Origin: Owenia fusiformis
Taxonomy: Eukaryota > Annelida > Polychaeta > Sabellida > Oweniidae
Assembly: GCA_903813345.2 (NCBI GenBank)
Contig: CAIIXF020000004.1
Span: 9,806,196 to 9,866,195, forward strand
Length of the DNA: 60,000 nucleotides
Reading direction: 5' to 3'
Numbering within the stretch: the stretch's first letter is position 1; each line of letters begins with the position of its first letter. This document shows positions 32,201 to 42,830 of the stretch, piece by piece. A program made the translations under genes and the position numbers. A model generated the notes under the pieces. That model did no database searches, was not told where the DNA came from, and saw only the letters and a list, made by a program, of their open reading frames with translations.

Positions 32201-35200
32201 TAGAACACAAACATTCCAATTTCAATCTAACTGGACTAAAGTGGTTAAATCATTAAGAACCAATATTCTGTCTTATATGGAAAACTAAAAATGACCAATG
32301 TCAAATTCAAAAATTAATTTAATCAAGTAATAATTGTTGCTAAGTGGACAATCCAAAAGCAAAAGTTGCAATTGTACATAAGTTGCAATTTTACATAATT
32401 TCAAAATAGAACTTGATAAAAGAAACATTGCATTGTAATTTTAAAATGATATGAAAATAAATTTTAAATATATATATAAAAAAAAAATTAAGGCAAAATG
32501 AATTGTGACTATAAATTGTGCAATTATAGCTGAACTCAGAATGGTATAATCCTGTATTTCACTTACTGCATTCCTCTGCTCTTGTTTCTGTTGATTTAGT
32601 TTGTTTTCTTTCTCCCTCTCTGCTCTGAGGTCCCTGGCAACAGCTAACATAGGACCAGTGTTGGGTTGGCTCTCCACCTGGAAGTAAAGTAAATACAAGT
32701 ACGTTTGTTAGTTGGTATATTATTTTGAAATCACAGTTAACATCATCCATATCTTAAATCACCAAAAATATTTCCCAAGGTTTGTTTTTGTACAAAACTT
32801 TTAGGAATTAATGTGATATATGGAATAAAATAAGAAACATAAAATAAGAGAATTAAATTCAAATAATCATTTCAAATGTTCATGTTAAATCAAGTAGGTT
32901 TGTAGGCCCAATTTATGATTGGATTTTATAAATCATTCAGCTGATCATAATTAATAAAGGTTACCTTTCTTTTGAGTCTCTCTACTCTTTTCATTAACTG
33001 CTCCCGTTCATCTTCCATTGAGGCAATGTCCTTCTTGATATCTGAAGGGTTAAAGCCACTGTTCTTAGCAGTCTCGGATTCTTTGTGGACCTGCTTGAAT
33101 TGCTCAATGAGATCTTCATACTGGAAAAATATAGAAAAATTCTTAAACATGTTCTTCAGGTTGGATATAATTAAATCACAAAAATATTTTTTTGTTCTTT
33201 TCACAACCTTTATTTTACTAAACAGGACTTTTCGGATCCTGTCTGGATCCTTTTTCAACTGGATCAAAACTGAACTGAAGCGCTCAGAAAATTAAATAAA
33301 AACAATATTACGTCATATTAATTCACCAAAAATTCATTCTTTTCTTCTTTAAAAAAATATCTTTGTGATATAGAAAAATTGTTCAGCATTTAATCATAAA
33401 ATTTCAAATTTTATGTTATCTGTGGCAGTCTCAGACCGCTTTTTTGAACAGTTCAATGAGATCTTTAAATTGGAAAAATATTATCACAATTATTAGGAAT
33501 TTTAACTGTAACCTTTATTTCAACATTCACGTGGCAGTCCAATTTTTCATTCATTCAAACAACAAAGAAACGTATAAGCCAACTTGAATTGTTCAATTAA
33601 TGTGATCTTTATACTGGACAAATACTGAAAATGTATCATTCAAAGACAATGTTTTTTTTGTGTTTTTGGATTAACATGTGTTCACATTTCAAGGATTTAT
33701 AAACATATAACTCAATGGGAGAAAACAAATTTGGATTTGAGAAAAGGTGTCCACATTGAGGGGTGTTCAGATTAGAGGTGTTCAGATATACAGGTTTAAC
33801 ATACCTGTATATAAAGGTCATTAACAGCATCATCTTGCAGGATTTCCTGAGGAACATCTATCTTCACAAGGTATTTAGCCAAGTAGGCCCTCTTCTTCAG
33901 ATCTGGGATTCTGTGTAGCAACCATTCTAGTATAGGATACACTACTGGCTTGTCTCCTACCACTAAGCCTTGTCTGAATACAGTCCTAAAATTAAGTATG
34001 ATTAAGATTATAATATGTTCTTCTATCATTTGGTGTTTATTTTATTCTTAGCCATGTGGTATTCTCACTTATGTGCCATATCAAACCATTCTGTCCCATG
34101 TTAAGCCAATATGCAGACGGATGAACTGACAGACGTACATAAGTACATAATGGACAGACAGAAGAACGGATGAATGCGTTCTCTATATCCCTCTGAACTT
34201 CATTTGATGGGATAAATGCTTGATGTTAAAAAGCAAATGAATGTATGTCTGGAGATATATGAAAGTAGAATATATGAATATTACACTTTTTATTGAAAAA
34301 TCAAAATGACCACCAAGTAATTTTCTTAGCATGCCCAAAATCTTATCAGACGTTGACTATCGTCTGCTCTTGCATCTGTAAAAATTTCAGGCTAAACAGG
34401 CAAGTGGTTTTCCTGGAATTTTCCTGGACGATAAGATATATGTGTTACAAACCCACAAAAATCCACTCACGCACATGAAGATTGAAGATTACAATATAAA
34501 TCTTTGAGTATGTATGATAAATAAAAAGCAATGATAAGTAAAAGCTCATAGTAAAAGTTCATTTTGCAATTACCAAAAGATTGATTTTTCATAATTTACT
34601 CATTTACTAATATGCACATTATCCATTGTTCTTTACTTTTTATGAAACAGAAATTATTAAAGTATATTCAACACAATAACAAGACAAACACAGAATTTTG
34701 TTGGTTCTACACTGTATACTAGATAGTATTTCTATCCCTCCTTATCTTATCAAAATTTTGCACAATATTTCACTAACTAAACAGTATATTGAATTGAACA
34801 TGGTGATTCTTTACAATTTACAATGATGAACATCAATATGAATTAGTTATCTTATATACCATGTATACATAACAGTGTATTTACTAAATTCTGTAAACAG
34901 CTTCTTAAAAACATCATGGGAGTAAAAATTCGTGAAAAACAATTGTCTTTGATTCGAGTGTGACATTAAGTACTGGTCAAGATGCTCTGAGCCAATTACT
35001 TTTGATATCCTGCATTACTCGAGTAATGCTGGATATGATTTATGATTTTTCTGCACTTGGTACTTGGCATAAGTGCAGAAAAATCATAAAAATGTTAGCC
35101 ATGCTGCATTCTGGCCAAAGATGAACTTTGAACCAGTTGCAATGAAGTCTTCCTATATCCATTCTGAAAAAGTAAGCTCCAGATCAAGACCAAAAGAGAA

Positions 35201-38200
35201 ATTTTGCGACCTGGGCTAGTGGATCATATATTAATCTTGACTTGCTTTTCTCAACCTTTTTATACAGTAATAATTCACTGGTCACAGTTAAATCGTGAAA
35301 GACAATTGAAATTCAGGAATTAAAGAAGACAAAATGTGACACTGTGTCTCATCTATGAATGACTAAAGGGACTCAACCTCTAATTAAAACCTAAAACCTA
35401 CAATTCAAAATAAAAATATTAGAACCTCATAAATTTTCATTACACACCTTTAACTATGCAACTTGTAGAAAATGGGTGCATAGTAATAATCATGAGGTTC
35501 AAACAATATTTATTATAAACCTCAATTTTTTATAGAAAAGAAAGTCTGAATGAAATCAATTGATGGTGAAAGTTACAAATTGGTCTGAATTTTCTGAATT
35601 TTGCTACATATTTGGCTCATATGAAGAGAGGTTGTGTCACTTTAATTGTAATCCAACATAGAAAATGTGCAATGATTTATTTCTAAAATGAAATGGTTGA
35701 AGCTATTGCTTTACTTACACTGGATCTTCTTCTCTAAATAATGATGAAATAAATGTAGAAATGTAAACATTTTGTATCTTTAATATACACTGTTCCACAG
35801 CTGGATGACACTAACTGCAGTTAGCTTCATTCAAGATGGTTGCCAAGATTCTTTAGTTAAACTAAGTTGAATCTTGATTCCAAAAGTTTTGCCATGCAAA
35901 TTAATAAGGCTACGATTGTATTCAACCACAAATGAATGCCCAAACACCTGCAATATTAGAGAATTTTAAAGAAAACGGCTTCACTTAGAATGACTAACTG
36001 AAGTTGATGATCTATGTCATCATCAACTTCAGTTAGAGTCATTCTAAGTGAACCCATTTTCTTTAAAATTCTCCAATATCACGGTTGTTTGAGCATTCAT
36101 TTGTGGTTATTTCCCATCGTTGCTTTATTAATTTGAATGGCGAAACATTTGGAATCCAGATTCAACTTAGTTAAGCTGAAATGGAAGGTTTATCTAAAAC
36201 AAAAGTTTCGGCAACTATCTTGAATGAAGCTAACTGGAGTTAGAGTCATCCAGCTGTGGAACAGTGATGTAGTAATTAAGCTATTCATCTATTAACCTCT
36301 TGAATCCCAGGCTCTAAAATTGGCATGAAACCAGAGAATTTTTCATTTTTTGCCACCTTTTGACATTTTATTACATACCTATACAACTTTAGATGCTCAG
36401 CTTAGTAAAATTGGACGGCAGAGATCATTTCTACATGTTTTAAAACAATTTTTGTGTAAATTGGATGAAAATTGTTCAAATGAGAGCAATTTTTGTGAAA
36501 AATTTTGTGACGGATTTTCTCGTCCCTCTGGGCACCAGTCTTATTTCATTTGTGACGGATATATCCGTCACTCTGGGTATTCAAGAGGTTAAATAATTTG
36601 CTGTTCAGTCGGGCATGCTTGCTGTGATGGTAGTCCCCATCCCTTAACCTAAAACATCTTTCATTGAATTCTAAAAATTTCAGGAATCAAAATAAAGTCT
36701 GGTCAACTGGTTCTTGTTTCCAAAAGTCCCCTTAAACATGTTAAAAGGCAATTCACCCACTAAGGAGTAACACTGGCACCCTCTATAGGCACTTTTTTAA
36801 TTTTGTCGTATTATATAGGTACATGTGTGGGAAAAATTGTCAGATATGATATTTGAATGTTCTGGTGATGGTGTGTAATGGTTGCAAAAACGATCAAAAC
36901 AAAAACAATCAAAAAGTGCTAGCAACCTTTGCCCGCCTGCATCATTATTTTTGATTTTTTGGTTATTCCCCAGGTTTGTGTCCATAATCAGGGTACTCAC
37001 TATAACCTTTGATTACCAGAAATTGTATCACAAATTACATGTATGTTTTGAACATTTGAGCTTTGTCAAAAGAAAACATGTATTTCCATTTAAAAAATCT
37101 CAAAACCTCTTGGCGATACACTTTTACGTCAGTGATGAACTCCTTTAAAAATTTAATATTGACACTTACAAATTACTGGCATCTGTTGGTGGTTTGTATT
37201 TCAGGATACGTAAAACTCCAAATATTCTGACAGCTGTTTGATCGGCACTCTCCTCTCTGATGTCAATTTTATGCTGTAGTGAAAGACAACAAAATTAGAA
37301 AACAAAACACTATTCAGGGATGTCATTAGAATTCCTGAAAGAAGGATCAGTGGCATATAAAGGAGGAGCAATAATGGAAGGTGGCTGCGCGAAGCGCCGC
37401 ACAAATGGCGTGCGGCGCAAACTAGGGGGGTCTGCCCCCCCCAGAAAATTTTGAAATTTAACCTCTCTGGTGCATTCTGAGTATATCTCAGCGCAAAATT
37501 TCCAATAATAATATTTATATAAACAATAAGAAAAATAAGAAAAAATTGTGTTGTTAGAAAACTTTATTTTTATTTTTTCAGATAAATTATGCAGATTCAG
37601 TATTTTCCTGTCACTAATATCAAACTGTATATGAGCAATTGATCTCAATAAAGCAGATCAATACATAATTTATTGTAATTAATTTTTTATTAATTCTTAA
37701 TTCCTTTGTTTTTCAATGTTGCCCCTTGTTCCTCCTCACTCTGATGTTTAATAAACTCAATATTCCTTTCTGACACATTATCAATCTCAATGAAATATAA
37801 GGATCAACATTCAATAGTTTGATATGTATTTTTGACTTGTAATATTTTATTTGTTTTCAAATGTTGCCCTTTGTGCTTCTTCACTATGATGTAAGATAAT
37901 GCCAAGAAGATCAATTGTATTAATTAAACAGTTTGTTTTCAAGTTTATGTGTAATTGTTAATAATAATATCCATTGAAAGTTGGCAGGACAGTGATAAAG
38001 GTTTTTTGCTACTGACCCATTAATCTCAAAGCAATGACGTTTTGGGTTGAGAGGTCAATCAAAATGGTGGCCGGATTACAGTAAGATAATTATCTCAGTG
38101 TTTCTCTAAAACACTGCTAATTATCTGCCTATTATACTTAGATTTTGTCTTCACAAGGTAGGCCAATTTATATTCTTTCATTTGATATGTTTAACTAAAT

Positions 38201-39257
38201 TGAAAGCCGGAGATTTTCGTCTGAAAGCCGGAGAATTCTCCGTGATCCGGCTTGTAATGACATCCCTGCTATTAATAATTTTAACCCTTACAAGCCAGTT
38301 AAGTAATCAATGACAGAGAAATGATGAGGATCAAAAATAGGTGAAGTTGGCAAAACTAAGCTTTAAAAGATTACTTCTTTTTTATTGGCTCGTGCTGAGG
38401 CTTTTTTTGGATTTAGTAGTAAGTGAGTTAATTCCTCAAGCAAAAGTTTAACCCTAAGGTGTTAGTTTATAATAAAATTGCGTTAGAGAGGGTTTCAAAC
38501 AACATACGCACATTTTACAACAACACCATGAAAAGTGTGCACTGATTTTCGGCAACATGATTTCCTAAATACAACAGAAATACCAGCGACTTCTTGATTT
38601 AGAATTGTGAACAATTTACAGCATTAAAAAAACTTCGAATCTATTTTATTAATATCTTCGGAGAACGAGAATCAAATTGACCCATCTTCACTTTTTGATA
38701 TGTTTGGATGTTTTCTAAGAGGTCCAGGTACTCAGATCTTCACAATTTAAAGATCTTAATCAGTTCAAAATGTTCAGATTTTTTCTACTTTTGCCCCTCG
38801 GTAAATTACAACCGCGTTAATAGTAAGCTTGGCAATTTACTTATACAGTGAAACTTGACTTGGAAAACACTCTTCTGTAAGGAACACCTGCTTTACAAGT
38901 TATAGAACGTCTTTCAAAATATGCATAAAATTTTAATTTTTCAGTCTGTATCCCTATTTATCAATACAATTCATTACAACACTGCAAACATCTCCTTCAC
39001 ACGAGCCTTCATTTTTTTTAAATGATCTCTTGTTTTTGCGATGAGATTTTTATCCAATATTTTATACTACATGTATCTATTCTCTGCTGCTCTTATGAGA
39101 AAGAAATCATTACCTTGATATCAATATCAGCCAATACATCATTTAAAACTTGGAGAAGTTGCAGAGACTCCAGAGAATCGAAGCTGATAAGATTGTAGCT
39201 CTTTGAGAATGGAGGCTTGTTCAGCTCATTAACGATATACTTAAGTTGCTCAGTCAT
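23256..39257 (-). CDS. IFT81: Intraflagellar transport protein 81 (IFT-B subunit)
   Basis: IFT81 pairs with IFT74 in the IFT-B core and binds tubulin for transport into cilia. Coding exons in transcript order: 39114-39257, 37170-37273, 33805-33985, 32965-33120, 32567-32677, 32115-32199, 31695-31858, 31349-31444, 30221-30367, 29583-29732, 28491-28590, 26742-26860, 24651-24737, 23766-23923, 23256-23505. All junctions are GT-AG and in phase, giving 683 aa, close to the vertebrate length of about 676. Residues 1 to about 125 are the calponin-homology-like tubulin-binding domain ([48 protein letters not shown]). The rest is coiled coil with family landmarks such as [36 protein letters not shown] and [11 protein letters not shown]. 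The C-terminus reads [10 protein letters not shown]. No damage is seen. Confidence 0.96.
23932..24105 (+). repeat. 35-bp minisatellite, 5 copies, next to an IFT81 exon
   Basis: Unit CATACAGGGTGTCCATAAAG followed by TCTCTTTAGAATTAT, at near-exact 35-bp spacing. The first unit overlaps the 3' splice-site region of IFT81 exon 14: read on the - strand, the intron ends CCTGTATGATATTCAG. The motif CAGGGTGTCCATAAAGT resembles a mariner terminal repeat. Confidence 0.9.
24738..26741 (-). other. IFT81 intron 12
   Basis: A 2.0-kb intron between exons 12 and 13. It carries the 78-bp array at 25800-26520 and an AT-rich remainder. A near-inverted pair TTTTGCAAGGGTATTCTTT / AAAGAATACCCTTGCAAAA (24995-25014 and 25089-25110) marks a small foldback of about 116 bp. 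Confidence 0.7.
25860..26520 (+). repeat. ~78-bp tandem array in IFT81 intron 12
   Basis: About six units contain AAAGTGAACTTTTAGATCAA, TTTGAATATTTCTAGCTCAA, GGTAAACACTTCAAGC and AAGGTGAACATTCATAGCTC. AGATCAA starts near 26036, 26114, 26192, 26250, 26326 and 26402. Each unit is made of diverged ~25-bp subrepeats (AGCTCAATGTGAACATTTT type), best seen at the left edge. Confidence 0.85.
26931..27207 (+). repeat. 40-bp hairpin minisatellite in IFT81 intron 11
   Basis: About seven near-identical 40-bp units: ACACCTATCAAGATAGGTGA then AATCTTTTAATTACAACAAC. Each has a palindrome CACCTATC-AA-GATAGGTG. Units alternate between AGAAAGG and AGATAGG in the order A,T,T,A,T,T,A, a higher-order period of 120 bp. 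The array lies about 70 bp from the 3' splice acceptor of exon 12 (26861). Confidence 0.93.
27208..28490 (-). other. IFT81 intron 11, unique part
   Basis: Intronic sequence between the 40-bp array and exon 11. AT-rich. No other repeat or exon was recognised. Confidence 0.6.
29120..29432. mobile_element. 313-bp piggyBac-like MITE
   Basis: TTAA flanks at 29116-29119 and 29433-29436. The left end CCCTTTCACGACG pairs imperfectly with the right end CGTCAGGAAACGG. The TTAA duplication and CCC-type ends fit the piggyBac group. Inserted in IFT81 intron 10, between exons 10 and 11. Non-coding. Confidence 0.6.
30455..30523 (-). pseudogene. Decayed duplicate of IFT81 exon 9
   Basis: On the - strand this reads [19 protein letters not shown], aligned with exon 9 [20 protein letters not shown] at roughly 70% nucleotide identity with small indels. 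No AG acceptor lies directly before it, and a TGA stands upstream in frame. It looks like a relic of a local duplication, not a usable alternative exon. Confidence 0.6.
30550..31348 (-). other. IFT81 intron 8 with partial exon-8 duplicate
   Basis: At 31083-31134, TATTAGACAAGTTTAACTGT and TTACATGTACCTGCTGTCTAA repeat the exon 8 donor region at 31303-31358 (GATTAGACAGATTTTACTGT, CTACATGTACCTGCTGTCTAA). The rest is AT-rich intron. A 125-codon + strand open frame (30727-31104) has no support. Confidence 0.55.
33421..33630 (-). pseudogene. Two decayed copies of the start of IFT81 exon 4
   Basis: Exon 4 begins (- strand) [11 protein letters not shown]. At 33421-33482 the - strand gives [12 protein letters not shown] then a stop, flanked by the same TTGGAAAAATATT and GGCAGTCTC neighbours. 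A second, shorter relic at 33577-33630 keeps CTTGAATTGTTCAAT and GTGATCTTTATACTGGACAAATA. Both lie in the intron just upstream of exon 4. Confidence 0.6.
35039..35090. repeat. 20-bp perfect hairpin with 12-nt loop
   Basis: TTTATGATTTTTCTGCACTT (35039-35058) is the exact reverse complement of AAGTGCAGAAAAATCATAAA (35071-35090). No terminator-type U run or known RNA family was recognised. Confidence 0.75.
35788..36266. repeat. 479-bp near-complete palindrome (foldback element)
   Basis: Terminal CACTGTTCCACAGCTGGATGA pairs with TCATCCAGCTGTGGAACAGTG, and pairing runs with few mismatches to a 7-nt loop between GAAGTTGATGAT and ATCATCAACTTC near 36015. No clear target duplication. In IFT81 intron 2. 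Confidence 0.9.
36296..36588. mobile_element. 293-bp piggyBac-like MITE with TTAA duplication
   Basis: TTAA at 36292-36295 and 36589-36592. Inverted ends CCTCTTGAATCCCAG / CTGGGTATTCAAGAGG. An 80-codon open frame covers most of it but has no recognisable domain. Inserted in IFT81 intron 2. Confidence 0.8.
37315..38268. mobile_element. 954-bp hAT-like non-autonomous element
   Basis: Ends CAGGGATGTCATTA / TAATGACATCCCTG flanked by CTATT on both sides (37310-37314 and 38269-38273). Contains a C/G-rich module GCGCGAAGCGCCGCAC ... GGGGGGTCTGCCCCCCC and then AGAAAATTTTGAAATTT, a motif seen in many marine invertebrate repeats. The ends resemble hAT, but only 5 bp of target duplication is visible rather than 8. 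It starts 42 bp from IFT81 exon 2. Confidence 0.7.
38274..39113 (-). other. IFT81 intron 1, remaining part
   Basis: AT-rich intronic sequence between the hAT-like element and exon 1. Nothing further is recognised. Confidence 0.6.
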
Positions 39258-39689
39258 TTTTGTTCCCTAATCTGTTAAAATAAAATATATAAATACATAC
39301 AAAGTAATCAGCAGACAATGGTGAGCAATCTTCCTCTAAATAGCTCCTCATGTTTGTGACGTATAAAGCATAGGGGCATGTTTGAACAATGATCTTGTAT
39401 CTGAATCAGTTTTCAGCTTCCACACAAAATCACCACGTCTATACTACAAATTGATCTGATCTAAATGAATTACACTGCATAATCTGGTATTTTATAATGA
39501 TGAAAGAGGATTTTGGAGGAAGAATTTACTAAATTCACTCTATTATCGCCCATGGAAACAAACAAATTATTATAGCTCTGTTTAAAATAATAAAAGATTC
39601 ATTATGAGCGATATTTTTGTGATGATTGTATAGTTGAGTCGCTAGTGTATCTTAAAAATTAAGTTAAACATAAATATATATCGATATAT

Positions 39690-39980
39690 ACTCACAAATT
39701 GCCAATGTTTTCATATTTGCAGATATTTTCGAAAATAAATTTGGAATGCAGAACCCGGATGTGAAATTAGCTAGCCAAAATGGATTCGATATTAATACAC
39801 TAACTTAAATGCAAATTAGCAAAATATTGACAGAAGACAACTGAAAATAATCTTTAAAATAAATTTAATCTACATTTTATGGCAAATTATTGATGAAAGA
39901 ATAGATTTTTTTCCCGATAAATGAGACTATCCAAACGTGTACTTCCGGTTTGAAAAGTGGAAAAAAGAAAGAGGTGAGCT
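39690..39980. promoter_or_regulatory. Possible shared IFT81/SPCS2 promoter region
   Basis: On the - strand a donor-like TTT|GTGAGTAT at 39695 could end a non-coding IFT81 first exon, which would join the acceptor before the ATG exon (CAGATTAG|GGAAC). On the + strand a donor AAAGAG|GTGAGC at 39973 could end a non-coding SPCS2 first exon. Between them is the ETS-type site ACTTCCGG (39941-39948). The arrangement suggests head-to-head transcription, but no start site is shown. Confidence 0.4.
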
Positions 39981-40154
39981 TTTCATTGTTTTTGCAACGT
40001 TCTACGGGTAAAATATTAAAATCCCACCGCTGTTATTTGCAATCAGCCAATTTGTTTACATGGATTATATAATTTATGAAATTTTATGCATTCTTTGGTA
40101 TAAACTTCATCTTTGAAATATCCATATGCCGGTATTTTTCGTCCTGACTGTAGC

Positions 40155-40971
40155 CTACTATTTTTTTCAAGGCCTGTCTGCGTCGCTAACATGCTAAATA
40201 TAAGAGTTAGCTGACGTTTGGGAGTCTGACTTACCTTCTAAAGGTTAGAACCCGAATCTTAATGAAACCATATCACCTTTGTTCCGTCAACCATGGAGCA
40301 TTTGCCACAACATCCAAGAGGTAAATCATGGATCGAGAAAATGAATGATTTCCTTGTAAGTTCCGGAAGTTTCAATACGAAAAATTACCGAACATATGTG
40401 AAAACCGAATATTTGTTCGTTGTTTTCACGATTTACAGGTTCGTTTGTTCTTCAATGTTTTGGTCTAAATTATAAAGCATCACCAACAGGTCTTTCTCTA
40501 TTAATCGACTAATACAGCAGACGGCTCATATTTCTACGTAGCATTTCATTCAGACCAATAGTGGGAGTGTAGATCACGCAGTTTCGTTCGTTGCGTACTT
40601 CACTTGAAATTGGTAATTTTTAATATTGACTACTTCACTTAGCTTGGCGGATGTAGAACATTGCTTAATATTCTTTTAATTTTCACACCAGACATGCTTG
40701 GTTGAAGTTCAAGGGTCAATGCGTTATTTCGTGATAACTACAACGCCTTCCCGGAAGTCAACATTGATGAAAAATGAAAAAGTCGGAAAAGCATTTACGC
40801 TAATTTCTATCAAATGCTATGTTTATGCATCATCATCGACGCAACAAAGGTGATATAGTTTCATTAAGATTCGGGTTCTAACCTTTAGAAGGTAAGTCAG
40901 ACTCCCAAACGTCAGCTAACTCTTATATTTAGCATGTTAGCGACGCAGACAGGCCTTGAAAAAAATAGTAG
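40155..40971. mobile_element. 817-bp element with ~130-bp inverted arms
   Basis: CTACTATTTTTTTCAAGGCC and CTGTCTGCGTCGCTAACATG at the left are mirrored at 40870-40971 (CATGTTAGCGACGCAGACAG, GGCCTTGAAAAAAATAGTAG), through AGAACCCGAATCTTAATGAAAC. The centre is unique. No transposase is seen and no clear target duplication. Confidence 0.85.
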
Positions 40972-40999
40972 AAGTCAGTCAGTGTCAGTCAACTGGAAC

Positions 41000-41694
41000 T
41001 AAGATTTTCGACATCTAAAAAGTCACTCGACTTTTTTGCAAAAAAAAACGTCCAAAAAGTAACAGTCGCATGGATTCACATTGTCGTACTTACAAAATGA
41101 TCCACCGCCTAACCATCAAACTCGGTAATATTGTACACGTAACTATTAATTACCGTATATTCCAATAGAAAACTGGGCTTGCTTTTCAACATTTCAAGCG
41201 AAAATTCTCTATACGGAGCTTTTGTTTTTCTGACGTAACTTCTTCTAAGAAATCGTTGACGTGATAGGTTCAGTTCATCTTATTTCGAAAGGGGTGTCAT
41301 CTATTAAGAATATTTATTTTCATCTTGTCCAGTCCTATATACAACCTGCCCTTATCCTTTTGGCTTGTAAAACCGCGTAGTAATGTTGAAATTATGGAGT
41401 AGATTCTCTGAGAGTGGCGACATGTCTGCATCTCTACCATCTTGCGTTTGACACCCCTTGTTTTGGGCGAGTCCAAGTAAACCGCACATCCGGGTGATTA
41501 GAAAATAGACATTTTTTTTTTAAAATCGAGCGGCAACAAAGATACTTCTGGTCAAACTGAGTTTATGACGAAACTTATGAAAGAATCAATAAAAGGTAAG
41601 TGGTATACATTAGGCCAATTTGAAACTTCAGAATGCTTTCTGTGATTAAAAATCACAAAAAAGTCGAGTGACTTTTTAGATCTCGAAAATCTTA
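41000..41694. mobile_element. 695-bp TA-flanked MITE
   Basis: TA-flanked inverted ends AGATTTTCGACATCTAAAAA and GTCACTCGACTTTTTTG, against CAAAAAAGTCGAGTGAC and TTTTTAGATCTCGAAAATCT. The interior is non-coding. The TA duplication suggests Tc1/mariner. It lies between the putative SPCS2 leader exon and its first coding exon. Confidence 0.82.
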
Positions 41695-42827
41695 ATAGAT
41701 CTAGCCAAAGAGGATTTGATCGCAGGGATGCAACTTAATACTCAATTTTAACCGTGATCATATCAACATTGAAAGTGTCGTCATTTATCCCGTGCCAGGA
41801 CGCTGGCATTTAATAATAGATCTAACTCAACTGACTAGATTCTTTAAATTCATAATCAACAGTCCCACAGGAAGTTGTATCAAGTCCTTTGTGGTCCTTT
41901 ACGTGGCTTTTTGGTGTCTTCACTCTTTAGTTGTTGGTTAGAGCATGGGCTTCAAGTTGAAAGCCCATGGTTAGAGTGAGGACGCTAAAAAAAGCATGTA
42001 AAGTTAGAGAGTGAGGACGCCAAAAAAACACATAAATCATGATATCTCCATATATGGCAGATTATTGAGATGGTGGCCTGAATTCCAAATGTCCTTGAGA
42101 TCTAGCCTTATAATCTTTCCAAATGAGAATGTAATACTTTGGCTCATACACATGTATGTATTAACATCGACACAGGAGCAATGAAGCGCCCTCTGTACAC
42201 TACATTGGGTTAGAAAAATTCTATATAATATAATATAAAGAGAAGGATTGTAAACACGCCGAAACCCACCTACTGCAAATTGTTATAGTGATTGGAAATT
42301 GCTTGTTAGGGTCTCATTTGGGATATAAATAAATATCTCATAACATGAATAATTCAAACAGTTTGATACTCCTTTGATACTCCTTTCTTATTTGTTTCCA
42401 ACAAATGGCTCAATGCCTGATTCTCATTTACTGATCTCAAATTCTCAAATTCACCTTTCTCTCCATATCTTCCATAATCTTTCATCAATCAAGCTCTATT
42501 TCACATCTGATCTACTCAAGATTTGACAATATATAACTTTGATGCTGTTAACTTGAAAAAATTGTCAATTAAGCTGTTTGTACCTACATTGTACTGACAT
42601 TTTCCAAAACATATGGTTTAATTTTAAGAGTTTACTGATTGTTATTCAAGAAAAGAAGGATTACACTTGGAAAATTAGTTTTGTGTGTTACATATATCAG
42701 GAGTTAAACCCAGAGTGTGATTAATGATAGTTAACTAAAGTGTTATTACATCAAAGCATCGTACTAGTTCAAAACAGATAGATCTACTGACCAAATCGAG
42801 ACTCGAGAGTTGTTTTATGTTTTTCAG
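41695..42827. other. Upstream of SPCS2 coding region
   Basis: Probably intronic for SPCS2 if its leader exon is at 39.97 kb. An imperfect repeat of GAGTGAGGACGC.AAAAAA lies near 41980 and 42010. No exon is recognised. Confidence 0.4.
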
Positions 42828-42830
42828 AAA

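Larger units (their letters stand above)
33986..37169 (-). other. IFT81 intron 2
   Basis: The largest IFT81 intron at 3.2 kb. It holds a 20-bp hairpin (35039-35090), a 479-bp palindrome (35788-36266) and a TTAA-flanked MITE (36296-36588), plus ACAGACGGATGAA-type low-complexity sequence near 34115-34175. Confidence 0.8.

Noticed and set aside
36350-36592. 80-codon open frame inside a TTAA-flanked MITE
   Set aside because: No similarity to a transposase, and it spans the terminal repeat. Chance openness in a short element is likely.
41562-41594. Short ATG frame ending at AAAAG|GTAAGTGG as a first coding exon of SPCS2
   Set aside because: Its phase does not match the 42828 exon, and it lies inside a TA-flanked MITE.
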